This document shows positions 25,213-33,334 of a DNA stretch of 64,000 bases, piece by piece. The notes below the pieces were generated by a model. That model was not told the origin of the DNA. It made no database searches and saw nothing but the letters and a program-made list of their open reading frames with translations. The DNA is from Methanosarcinales archaeon. Its GTDB lineage: Archaea; Halobacteriota; Methanosarcinia; Methanosarcinales; Methanoperedenaceae. A program made the translations under genes and the position numbers. Each line of letters opens with the position of its first letter. Position 1 is the stretch's first letter. Location of the stretch: the NCBI GenBank assembly GCA_905339155.1, contig CAJPFJ010000007.1, positions 30,936 to 94,935 on the forward strand, written 5' to 3'.

Positions 25213-26070
25213 ATGAACCGAAAGATTGAAAGCATATCCAAAAGCAAACCCACACTGGAAGGTGCAGGAGTTCACCTGAAAAGGGCATTCGGTTACAACG
25301 AAGTGCCTGAACTTGATCCTTTCCTGCTACTTGATGATTTTCATTCCGATAACCCCGCAGACTATATCGCCGGGTTTCCATGGCACCCTCACAGGGGTAT
25401 TGAAACAGTGACATATATGCTGGAAGGCATGGTAGAACATGGCGACAGCATGGGAAATAAAGGTGTGATACTACCGGGAGATGTGCAATGGATGACCGCT
25501 GGAAGCGGGATAATCCACCAGGAAATGCCAAAAGGACATAATGGGCATATGTGGGGTTTCCAGTTATGGGTGAATCTTCCATCCACACATAAAATGATGG
25601 AACCCAGATACAGGGAAGTGAAGAACTCACTGATACCAGAGATCACGATAGATAAAAACGTTAAGATCAAGATCATTTGTGGGGAATCAGGTAACACAAA
25701 AGGACCTGTACAGGATATCGTTGTTGATCCTGAGTATCTTGATATTACAATGGCGCCAGGCGCGGAATTTGAACATGGCATCAAGAGAGGGTACAGGGTA
25801 TTTGCCTATGTGATCAAAGGAAGCGGGTTTTTTGATGCGGATAAGAAAAAATCAATATCTAACGAACATCTTATAATTTTCAAAGACGGGGATAATATAA
25901 AAATTACAGCAGGCGACAGGAGTCTGCGTTTCCTCCTTGTATCCGGTAAACCTATTGGCGAACCTGTAGCATGGGCTGGACCTATTGTTATGAACACGCA
26001 GGAGGAACTGGATATAGCTTTTGAAGAATATCGCAAAGGTAGGTTTATCAAACATAACAATATGAACTAA
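25213..26070 (+). CDS. Pirin family protein
   Basis: A 285-residue bicupin. The N-terminal cupin has the metal-binding HPHRGIETVTYMLEG motif near residue 58 and the downstream QEMP block with HGHMWGFQLWVN that characterise pirins. In other organisms pirins act as quercetinases or redox-sensing cofactors; here the function is open. An SD AAAGGAG ends 10 nt before ATG. Monocistronic, divergent from the glycosyltransferase. Confidence 0.9.
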   Translation: MNRKIESISKSKPTLEGAGVHLKRAFGYNEVPELDPFLLLDDFHSDNPADYIAGFPWHPHRGIETVTYMLEGMVEHGDSMGNKGVILPGDVQWMTAGSGIIHQEMPKGHNGHMWGFQLWVNLPSTHKMMEPRYREVKNSLIPEITIDKNVKIKIICGESGNTKGPVQDIVVDPEYLDITMAPGAEFEHGIKRGYRVFAYVIKGSGFFDADKKKSISNEHLIIFKDGDNIKITAGDRSLRFLLVSGKPIGEPVAWAGPIVMNTQEELDIAFEEYRKGRFIKHNNMN

Positions 26071-26162
26071 TTCTCAAAAACAAAGAATTTCCCTGCAAAT
26101 TCGTGCAAACCTTTATAATTAATCATGTATATTCAGGGAAGAGGAGATAGGAGTATCATGCA

Positions 26163-26519
26163 ATGAGCGAGTTTATTTATGGTGTAATAGATTATATAAT
26201 TTTTCCATTATATTTGGTTTTCGTTTTTTTATCGATCCAGATATGGTTTTTATGGAAAGATGTTGATAAAGAAAAATTCAAATTCAGACTTCTTGTAAGT
26301 CAATCTTTTTTCAGGAAAAATAGTGTGTTTGTATTCTCTTTTAGCACTTTTTTCATGCTCCGTGAATTTGAATTTATCGAGGTATATTCTGGTATTTTTG
26401 ATATGATGGCGCTTATTAGTATAGTATTATTTACTTATAGCTGGTATTCGACTTTAAAACCATTTGCAGTTCGAAAGATTCTTCCAAGGGAATTCAAATC
26501 CGATAAAAGGTATCATTGA
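26163..26519 (+). CDS. Small integral membrane protein, 118 residues
   Basis: Not a family I recognise. Three to four hydrophobic segments: residues 5-28, 52-66 and 76-92, with basic ends (KDVDKEKFKFR and a KSDKRYH tail). An AGGAG ribosome-binding site precedes the start. It overlaps the C-terminal codons of the convergent small membrane gene by 7 nt. Could be part of a signalling or transport complex but there is no evidence for which. Confidence 0.55.
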   Translation: MSEFIYGVIDYIIFPLYLVFVFLSIQIWFLWKDVDKEKFKFRLLVSQSFFRKNSVFVFSFSTFFMLREFEFIEVYSGIFDMMALISIVLFTYSWYSTLKPFAVRKILPREFKSDKRYH

Positions 26520-26698
26520 ATTGGTTTTGTCCAAATAAAGAAATTATGAACAAGATAAATGATAAAACCGAACGTAATAGCACCTAACAATGCACTTTGC
26601 CAATCAAGGATCTTATTTTGTAAAAAAAATTTTAACATAATATAGATGATAAAATATGCGACTGAGGCTGTAAAAGTTAGAACAATCGTTTTTTTCAT
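26513..26698 (-). CDS. Small two-helix membrane protein, about 61 residues
   Basis: Two hydrophobic helices separated by a short KILDWQ loop; ends FFIWTKPIQ. I place the start at 26698 (MKKTIVLTF) because a TATA-like TTATAAAATATA lies about 30 nt upstream; an ATG 18 nt further out is too near to it. No known domain. Convergent with its neighbour, overlapping by 7 nt. Confidence 0.45.
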   Translation of the reverse strand: MKKTIVLTFTASVAYFIIYIMLKFFLQNKILDWQSALLGAITFGFIIYLVHNFFIWTKPIQ

Positions 26699-26838
26699 GA
26701 TGTCATATATTATCATTATATTTTATAATAAGCATTCCCCATAATTATATCCAAATTATGACCATATCTAAAAATCTTCCAGGGTATTGGATATCGATAA
26801 CAAAATACTTATGATATTAATTTAATGTTTGATAAGAA

Positions 26839-27534
26839 ATGTTTCGAATTATCTTAGTATTGGACATACTAAATGGTATTGTAGTGCACGCGGTGAGGGG
26901 CGAACGGGCTAAATACAAGCCCATCGAAAATAGCCGGATTTGTGATTCATCAGATCCGCTTGATTTAATTTGCACAATTGGGCCTTCACAGGTGTATATT
27001 GCTGATCTTGACCATATCCAGGACATTGGTGATAATTTTGGGGTGATAGGAAAAATATCTCAAAAAACAAACACTATGGTGGATATTGGCGTAAAAAATA
27101 TGGATGATGTCCGTAAATGTGCAGAAATTGCATATACAGTCATCATTGGCACTGAAACCGCTTCATTAGATATCATAGGAAAAGCAACCATCCAATTTCC
27201 AGGAAGGATCAATGTGAGTATAGATATGAAAAATGGGATTGTTCTGACAAAAGACCGGGAAATGGATGTGCAGCCAGAAGAACTTATGAGAAAACTGAAT
27301 GAATTTGACCTGAAGGAAATTATCATACTGGATTTAGGTAAAGTGGGGACAAGCGCCGGGATCAATAAGGATTTATTAAAGAAAATGGCTGGAATATCAG
27401 CGCACAAAATTCTTGTTGGGGGGGGTATAAAGGATCTGGATGATATCGTTGTCCTGAAAGATCTGGGCATCGATGGGGCACTTGTTGCCACCGCGGTCCA
27501 CAATGGTAAAATACCGATAGAACTTATTCATTGA
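26839..27534 (+). CDS. HisA/HisF-like TIM-barrel protein (archaeal TIGR00734 type)
   Basis: A 231-residue (beta/alpha)8 barrel. The first strand VLDILNGIVVHAVRGER holds the catalytic Asp and substrate loop of HisA; the second Asp is in VSIDMKNGIVL, and phosphate-binding ends ILVGGGIKDLDD and GALVATAVHNGK are kept. It belongs to a group found in methanogens and methylotrophs that is separate from true HisA and is associated with C1-cofactor (methanofuran/tetrahydromethanopterin) genes; the reaction is not assured. It overlaps the convergent DUF1284 gene by 11 nt. Confidence 0.8.
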   Translation: MFRIILVLDILNGIVVHAVRGERAKYKPIENSRICDSSDPLDLICTIGPSQVYIADLDHIQDIGDNFGVIGKISQKTNTMVDIGVKNMDDVRKCAEIAYTVIIGTETASLDIIGKATIQFPGRINVSIDMKNGIVLTKDREMDVQPEELMRKLNEFDLKEIIILDLGKVGTSAGINKDLLKKMAGISAHKILVGGGIKDLDDIVVLKDLGIDGALVATAVHNGKIPIELIH

Positions 27535-27904
27535 AGCACACTTTCCTATATCCGCACCCGGCACAAAATTGCACTTTCCATTCTTCCAGAATATCGGGTA
27601 ATATAACTGCGATCATCTTCCAGTCAACGATCTTCCCGGCCATGAATCCCAGCAATCTCAGGGCTTCTTTGTCCTGGACAAGTATCATTTCATCCGAATA
27701 TTCATTGCTAGCACATTTTTTATCGTTAAGATACGGGCATTTTGCGCATACCTCATCCGGGCCTGATACTATTTCCACTTTTTCTTTTTTGAGGACTGCA
27801 TATATATTTTTGATGAAATCTTCTGAGTAGCCTTCACCCCTGAAGAAATTAAGGCATATGAGATGATGACCTCGAAGTCTTGATTTCATATGTTCATGAT
27901 CCAT
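27524..27904 (-). CDS. DUF1284 cysteine-rich protein
   Basis: A 126-residue protein with RLRGHHLICLNFFRGEGYS at the N-terminus, diagnostic for DUF1284. Seven to eight cysteines (CAKCPYLNDKKC in the middle, CAGCGYRKVC at the end) suggest an iron-sulfur cluster. Function unknown. An alternative start at the sixth residue (MKSRLRGHH) fits relatives better. It overlaps the HisA-like gene tail by 11 nt. Confidence 0.8.
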   Translation of the reverse strand: MDHEHMKSRLRGHHLICLNFFRGEGYSEDFIKNIYAVLKKEKVEIVSGPDEVCAKCPYLNDKKCASNEYSDEMILVQDKEALRLLGFMAGKIVDWKMIAVILPDILEEWKVQFCAGCGYRKVCFNE

Positions 27905-27911
27905 CTTTCAT

Positions 27912-27968
27912 TCAAAAATTCTCATCCCTTAAAATATCATTAAGATACAGCTTTGTTTCCCTATACAT
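27912..27968 (-). pseudogene. Truncated HEPN (DUF86) toxin gene remnant
   Basis: An ATG overlapping the nucleotidyltransferase stop by 8 nt begins MYRETKLYLNDILRDENF and stops after 18 residues. The first dozen residues match the start of DUF86 HEPN proteins (M-x-R-x-x-x-x-Y-L-x-D-I-L), and the placement right behind an MNT gene is where the HEPN partner sits. The catalytic R-x4-6-H motif and the rest of the helical bundle are missing. The original toxin has been deleted, leaving an orphan antitoxin. Confidence 0.55.
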
Positions 27969-28266
27969 ATACTGCTTCCTTCAAGATATCGTCTTTGATC
28001 AGCAGCTTCAGGGTTTCGATAATCACAAGGTCAACTTTTTTTTTCAGGGTATCCTCTAAAAAGAATTTGAGACCCATATAGTTCTTGAACGTCTCCTTCC
28101 CGTCCTCCAATTCTACCAGAATATCTATGTCGCTGCGCTGCGTTTCCTCCCCTCTGACAATAGAACCAAAAATACCTGTTTTCTTAACACCATATATTTC
28201 CCTCAGGCGCAGCTTGTTTTTATCAAAAAAACGCTTTATTTCCTCAAACGATTTTCCAGGCATCAT
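27961..28266 (-). CDS. mntA: Minimal nucleotidyltransferase (MNT antitoxin of a HEPN/MNT pair)
   Basis: A 101-residue DNA polymerase beta-like nucleotidyltransferase with GSIVRGEETQRSDIDILVEL, holding the G-S motif and the catalytic D-x-D. Members AMPylate and so neutralise HEPN RNase toxins; here the HEPN partner is reduced to 18 codons. The frame itself is intact and may have taken on another role or be decaying. The start is ATG at 28266 or 28263. Confidence 0.8.
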   Translation of the reverse strand: MMPGKSFEEIKRFFDKNKLRLREIYGVKKTGIFGSIVRGEETQRSDIDILVELEDGKETFKNYMGLKFFLEDTLKKKVDLVIIETLKLLIKDDILKEAVYV

Positions 28267-28535
28267 ATTATATCATCTTTGTATATTATTTTCTTCTTCA
28301 TATATTCAACCTTCTATCGCACAGATTTTTCCTTATCCTGCTTAGCCAATCTCCATAATCCTGTCGTCCTCAATGCTCACCCCCTGCGAGGCTCGACCGC
28401 GGATTAAGCTCAGGCTGCGGCGGCGCGCATGGGTGGAAAAGTTGCGCAAAGGATGCAAAGTTTCTTGCTTGATCGCTTTGGGTCCTTTGCGGTGGGTTTT
28501 GTTGTCAAATCCCGCTATGCGAAATGTTTTTGAAT
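28267..28535. other. 269-nt spacer with a GC-rich core, no assured gene
   Basis: AT-rich edges enclose a GC-rich stretch (about 28375-28440, with CGACCGCGG and GCGGCGGCGCGC). A minus-strand frame of 67 codons ending SIEDDRIMEIG spans it; the end resembles the N-terminal strand of amidohydrolases, but the composition of the rest is not protein-like. It might hold a decayed gene fragment. I see no tRNA, terminator or repeat family. Confidence 0.3.
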
Positions 28536-30722
28536 CTATTTCCATCCATACTCATTGTACATGTCCTTCGAGAATGGCAGATCGATGCTTTTTATTTCGC
28601 TGATATCCTCCAGATCGTTCATCATGACCTTTCTTGCCGATATCGTATAAAGCACATCATCCATGAACAATGACCTGCGAACGGCGCCGGGTGAGCCCCA
28701 GTAATAAAACGGCTCCTCGAAATCATCAAAGTGCGATATCTTGCCCTTGAGATTGAAGCCGTTAAGGGTGATGTTGAAGACATAAGCGCCCTGCCATACT
28801 CTTTGCACGGTTTGGCCGTACCTGCTGTCGTATTGCTCTTTTCCGGTAACTTCTCTGACCGGGATCACCAGAAGGTTCTTCTTTTTATCAAACAGGAATG
28901 CCTTATGATCTTGAAGCGCCTCTGAATCCGACCCGGCTTTTCCTATTTCATAGGTATCTATCTGTTTTGGATCATTGACATCAGATACATCGAACAGTGA
29001 GAGTTTCACTCCTTTTATCGATACTCCACCCCATTCATTCTCGGCGGTTTCTTTACCCACTCCGATTATATGGTTTTCATCATACGGGTGCAGATAATCT
29101 GAGAAACCCGGTATTTTGAGCTGGCCAAGCACTTGCGGGTTATTGGGATATGTGAGATCTATCACAAACAGAGGATCCATTCTCTTAAATGTTACCATAT
29201 AGAGCCTGTTCCCGATGAATCGCGTGGAGTATATTCTTTCATCCGGCGCTATCTTTTCCAGCTTCCCGGCAATTTTGAGGTCGCTATCCATGATATATAC
29301 GTTATTGTACTGGATGTTGCTGTTTATGGTCCAGAACTGCGAAGTGGTGGCAACCCTGAAATAATCCCCTGATTCATCCATAGAGAACTGGTTCAGAAGG
29401 CTTCCCGGTACTTCGCCTTTTGTTTTATATTCAATAATGCCCTTATCGATGCTAATTTTCTGGATGACCGTCTTTTCCCTTTCCTGTGCAAGCTTTACCT
29501 CATATTCATCAACTGCTTTCTGGACATCATCCCGGTATTTTTGTTTTTCATTTTCCGTCATCCTGTTGAAAGTATCCTCAAGAATGGATGATATCTTATC
29601 CCACTTTTCATGCTGGTCAAGGTTACTGTTCTTGATCTCGTTTATCTTGTCCCGGGCATCCTGCGGAAGCAGAGGCATTACCACCTCATAGAACCGTTCC
29701 TCACGCTGCGCTTCATAATACAATACAGGCATATTCTTCCTGTAAGTGATGTATATATTATTCTGGGAAACATACAAATTGTCAGAATAACCCATCATGA
29801 ATGTTTTTGCATTGATGCTATCTGTTTGTTTAATATTGATAGAGGCGATGGTATGGAAAACGTAATTCTGTTCCGGATTATCAAAGTAGTATACATCCGG
29901 AGTCATGATCCTGGCTGACCCCTTCATTATGACAGGCATATCCACAAAATCATTGTAATAATAAACCGTATCTTTTGCAATAAAATATACATTATCCCCG
30001 ATCATCCTTGACTGGAAATAATTGCCACTGATGCTGTAATTTGCCACTTCTTCAGGGTTTTTCCTGTTTGAGATATCATATACCATGGCTACTGTTTTCA
30101 TAGCGTCCCTTGGCCTTGGCATGTAATCATATTCCGGAATACCATAGACGGTATCGGTATCTTCCATGAAAATTAAGAGCCTGTCGCCATTCACGAATAG
30201 ATCCTTTGGTCTTCCCTGGATCAGTGTGGAGGAAAGGATTGTTGCATCAGATGCAGGGAACGCATCTAAAATTACAAGCTTGTTCTGCGCGATGACATAG
30301 ATGTATTTCCTATCATTTTTTACAAAATCAGCTTCATCCACACCTTCTACCTGGATATTTGTTTTTGAATAATCTGTTGCAGTCTCACCTGATGGCGCTT
30401 GAATATTGGAAGTTACAGCTTTGGGCATTACCCCTGACTGAATCGGGACGGCTGCTCCTGTTGCTCCCTCTTGTGTTATGGCCCTTCCCATAACAGAACC
30501 AGCGAATGCACCTGTACTTTGTGCGCTTGCTTTCATGTATTCCCGCAATTCATATGCTGAAGAAAATTTCTTTAATTCCTGGGTTGATCCAGGTATTGAA
30601 ATAATTGTTTCGTTCCCCACATTCTTTTCATTGTCTATTGTTTTTATGTCCTGCTGGGCGCACCCGCTGAAGATCGCAATGCTTATAATTGCTAATATCA
30701 AAATTATCACTCTTTTGTTCAA
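28536..30722 (-). CDS. Secreted lipoprotein with C-terminal beta-propeller domain
   Basis: 728 residues. A signal peptide ends in FSGC (Cys 21), so it is a lipid-modified, cell-surface protein. After a linker rich in Ala/Gly, residues from about 130 form the 'beta-propeller distantly related to WD-40' domain (Beta_propel): QVEGVDEADFVKND near 127, then repeated blades such as RLYMVTFKRMDPLFVIDL. An inserted charged coiled region lies near 385-420. Roles proposed for the family include protease-like or surface binding but none is established. It faces the divergent PHP gene. Confidence 0.88.
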   Translation of the reverse strand: MNKRVIILILAIISIAIFSGCAQQDIKTIDNEKNVGNETIISIPGSTQELKKFSSAYELREYMKASAQSTGAFAGSVMGRAITQEGATGAAVPIQSGVMPKAVTSNIQAPSGETATDYSKTNIQVEGVDEADFVKNDRKYIYVIAQNKLVILDAFPASDATILSSTLIQGRPKDLFVNGDRLLIFMEDTDTVYGIPEYDYMPRPRDAMKTVAMVYDISNRKNPEEVANYSISGNYFQSRMIGDNVYFIAKDTVYYYNDFVDMPVIMKGSARIMTPDVYYFDNPEQNYVFHTIASINIKQTDSINAKTFMMGYSDNLYVSQNNIYITYRKNMPVLYYEAQREERFYEVVMPLLPQDARDKINEIKNSNLDQHEKWDKISSILEDTFNRMTENEKQKYRDDVQKAVDEYEVKLAQEREKTVIQKISIDKGIIEYKTKGEVPGSLLNQFSMDESGDYFRVATTSQFWTINSNIQYNNVYIMDSDLKIAGKLEKIAPDERIYSTRFIGNRLYMVTFKRMDPLFVIDLTYPNNPQVLGQLKIPGFSDYLHPYDENHIIGVGKETAENEWGGVSIKGVKLSLFDVSDVNDPKQIDTYEIGKAGSDSEALQDHKAFLFDKKKNLLVIPVREVTGKEQYDSRYGQTVQRVWQGAYVFNITLNGFNLKGKISHFDDFEEPFYYWGSPGAVRRSLFMDDVLYTISARKVMMNDLEDISEIKSIDLPFSKDMYNEYGWK

Positions 30723-30860
30723 TTGCTATCACCTGTTTGGTAATATATGGTCGCATAATGATAAATATATCTTTGACTTCGAATTGAATTGGAGTTATGG
30801 TTTTCCTGATATTTTTCCATTACAGGTATTTTTTTATATATCTTAAGAAATATAAGCAAT

Positions 30861-31517
30861 ATGCGTTTTGATCTGCATATCCATTCAAACTATTCATCCG
30901 ACAGTGGATTGCCTGTGGATGATATATTAAAAATGGCTGTGAAAAAAGGATTGGATGGGATCGCGATTTGCGACCATAATACCATAACGGGGAGTTATCT
31001 TGCCAGGAAGCGCGTTACGGAATTGTATCTCCCATTGCTGGTTCTCCCTGGTGTGGAAGTCTCAACTTCGAAAGGTCATCTTATCGTTCTTGGGGTAAGG
31101 GAAAACATTCAACCAGGACTGACGCCCGGTGAGACTATAAGGATCGCAAGGCAAAAGGGTGGGATCATAATTGCCGCTCATCCTTTTAAAAAAAATAGCA
31201 TCGGTAATGTGGAAGGAATGGATATTGATGCGATCGAAACATTCAATTCAAGATGCATTTTCGGGGAAAACAAGAAAGCAGAAAAGATGGCAATAGAACT
31301 TGGAAAACCGCAAGTCGGCGGAAGTGATTCACACATTATTGGAACTATCGGGATCGGATATACAGAAATTGATTCAGAACCAGATGAAGAATCCGTACTG
31401 AATGCTATCAGGGAGGGAAGAACCCGGACAGGTGGGAGGATCGCACCTGTATATGTTGTTATTTTCCAGGTAATGAGAGGGGTTTTACGGCGCATTAAGA
31501 CAAAAAATAGGGAATAA
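30861..31517 (+). CDS. PHP domain metal-dependent phosphoesterase
   Basis: A 218-residue PHP protein (polymerase and histidinol-phosphatase fold). Metal-binding motifs: MRFDLHIHSNYSSDSG at the N-terminus, ICDHNTITG near 40, and VGGSDSHIIG near 155; an AAHPF motif lies near 108. Likely substrate classes are phosphate esters or nucleotides. TATA box (TTTTATATATC) about 22-30 nt upstream suggests a leaderless transcript. It is followed 70 nt later by the FAD oxidoreductase gene on the same strand. Confidence 0.88.
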   Translation: MRFDLHIHSNYSSDSGLPVDDILKMAVKKGLDGIAICDHNTITGSYLARKRVTELYLPLLVLPGVEVSTSKGHLIVLGVRENIQPGLTPGETIRIARQKGGIIIAAHPFKKNSIGNVEGMDIDAIETFNSRCIFGENKKAEKMAIELGKPQVGGSDSHIIGTIGIGYTEIDSEPDEESVLNAIREGRTRTGGRIAPVYVVIFQVMRGVLRRIKTKNRE

Positions 31518-31589
31518 TTAGATTTTGATTGGGTCAATACAATCCCATAGAAAGATTTTTTATAATGTTTAATCAGTATAAGAGATGCA

Positions 31590-32999
31590 ATGTTAGATTA
31601 TGATGTGATTATCGTTGGAGGAGGAATAAGCGGGCTATTATCAGCCCTGACTCTTTCAAAGCACGGGAAGAAAGTGCTTGTACTTGAAAAGGAGGATGCC
31701 GTAGGTGGCAATTGCAACAGTTACATAGTGGATGGTTTCCAGGTGGACACGGGGCCTCATGCGATCACACACCTGCGGGAAGGGCCACTTCGCCGGTTGA
31801 TGGATGAATATTTCACTTACTTGCCCTTTTTTGTGGATTACGGGCACTATTATGTGCGTACCGAAAAAGGTCTGACAAAAATCCCATCAAATATAAAAGA
31901 TTTCGTCACTTTTGATGTACTTCCAAGAAAAGACAGGCTCATGCTTTCACAGGCATTAACAAAAGCGCTGACCCAGATGACCTTCGGGATGCTGGATGGC
32001 GATCAGCCTGTTTACGATTACCTTCCTAAAGGACTTTCCGAGGATACATATGATTTTGTGAATGCTATAGCATATTTCCTTTCCGGTAAATCCATGAAAG
32101 ACACATCCGTAAACCGTGTATTATATGGGAGCAGTTTTGTAAGAGACAGTGTTTCCGAGGATGTTTTTGGGGACGTTGAGGTGGCATCAGGTACTTCTTA
32201 TGCTTCAATGATAAGTGACAAATTGTCAAAATACCACTTAAGAGATCATCTTACATCCTTGAGCAGACTTGCCACCAATAAAGTATCTTATGCGCAGGCT
32301 TATCCTCGCGGGGGATTGAGATCACTGTTAAAAGCTGTATTATATTCGATGCCTGAGACAGTGCAAATAAAAACATGTTCAAGAGTGAGCAAAATATTGA
32401 CAGATGGTGAAAAAGCGATCGGTGTTGCTAACGATACTGATTCTTATTCTTCGGATATAGTCGTTTATACGGGTTTTGTAAAAAGCCTTCCTTGCCTTAT
32501 CGAATTACCATCGGATTATATAAAGAAACTTTCAACGATAGACCAGACCCTGAGCCTCACGGTCTGGCTTGGATTGAAAGAAAAAATGAAAGAATTTGAT
32601 TATACAGGCTCTGAGGTCTGGTTCAAGGGTGGCGCATACTGGGCGATGCCCATCAGTAATTACGATGCGAGCATTGCGCCTAAAGGTAAGCAGCTTGTGG
32701 GATTTACATTTGTAATTGATGATAAAAATAACATCGAAAACGAGAAGAAAAAAGCGCTGGAATTGATCAGGAGGGCAGTACCTGATATAGAAAATAAGAT
32801 CGAAATGACACATTACCAGTTGACAATACCCGAAAAAGCTGCTGTGACAATTAACGGATTTTTTACAGGAACACGTTCACCGGTCAAGAATCTCTATCTG
32901 GCAGGGACTGACACCGATAGCCGCAGCATGGGAGTAACAAGGGCGGCATATTCTGTTCTTGAGATGCTAAAAGCCATGAAAGAGGATAAGATTCTCTGA
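31590..32999 (+). CDS. FAD-dependent oxidoreductase, phytoene desaturase-like
   Basis: A 469-residue flavoprotein of the CrtI/amine-oxidase superfamily. FAD-binding VIIVGGGISGLLSALTLSKH and a second conserved block VLEKEDAVGGNCNSYIVDG at the N-terminus, and the C-terminal LYLAGTDTDSRSMGVTRAA that closes the FAD site. Substrates in the family are isoprenoid chains (desaturases, isomerases); a role in archaeal lipid or quinone side-chain processing is possible but not shown. Convergent with the small membrane gene after 5 nt. Confidence 0.82.
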   Translation: MLDYDVIIVGGGISGLLSALTLSKHGKKVLVLEKEDAVGGNCNSYIVDGFQVDTGPHAITHLREGPLRRLMDEYFTYLPFFVDYGHYYVRTEKGLTKIPSNIKDFVTFDVLPRKDRLMLSQALTKALTQMTFGMLDGDQPVYDYLPKGLSEDTYDFVNAIAYFLSGKSMKDTSVNRVLYGSSFVRDSVSEDVFGDVEVASGTSYASMISDKLSKYHLRDHLTSLSRLATNKVSYAQAYPRGGLRSLLKAVLYSMPETVQIKTCSRVSKILTDGEKAIGVANDTDSYSSDIVVYTGFVKSLPCLIELPSDYIKKLSTIDQTLSLTVWLGLKEKMKEFDYTGSEVWFKGGAYWAMPISNYDASIAPKGKQLVGFTFVIDDKNNIENEKKKALELIRRAVPDIENKIEMTHYQLTIPEKAAVTINGFFTGTRSPVKNLYLAGTDTDSRSMGVTRAAYSVLEMLKAMKEDKIL

Positions 33000-33004
33000 T
33001 TTTT

Positions 33005-33334
33005 TTAGTTTTTATCTTGTTTTTTCCTGTTTTTTAAATAATCCGAAAAACCTGAATTCAGGACGAAAACAATTCCAATAGTAAAAATCACAAAACCAAG
33101 CAATTTTGAATTTAATAAGTTTTCTTTAAAGAGAATCAATACACCAATATGCAGTATTATGAGGCCCAGGATAATCGATGTTATCTCTTTGAATTTTGGG
33201 AAAAATACGAAAAAAATCAGGCCTGCGAGCCATGTACCCACACCCAGGTATTGGAAAGTAGTATTTCGGGAATATATTCCTGAAACGAAAAAAATCAAAC
33301 CAAGTACGATTAACAATGCCTTTTTTTTATTCAT
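33005..33334 (-). CDS. Small four-helix membrane protein, 109 residues
   Basis: Four predicted transmembrane helices in 109 residues, ending with a basic tail (LKNRKKQDKN). The start overlaps the stop of the arginine decarboxylase gene as ATGA, so the two are translationally coupled. No known domain. A partner of the polyamine gene is conceivable. Confidence 0.6.
   Translation of the reverse strand: MNKKKALLIVLGLIFFVSGIYSRNTTFQYLGVGTWLAGLIFFVFFPKFKEITSIILGLIILHIGVLILFKENLLNSKLLGFVIFTIGIVFVLNSGFSDYLKNRKKQDKN

Noticed and set aside
28342..28545. 67-codon minus-strand gene
   Set aside because: Only the last few residues look protein-like; the rest is low-quality, so I list the spacer as unresolved rather than as a gene.
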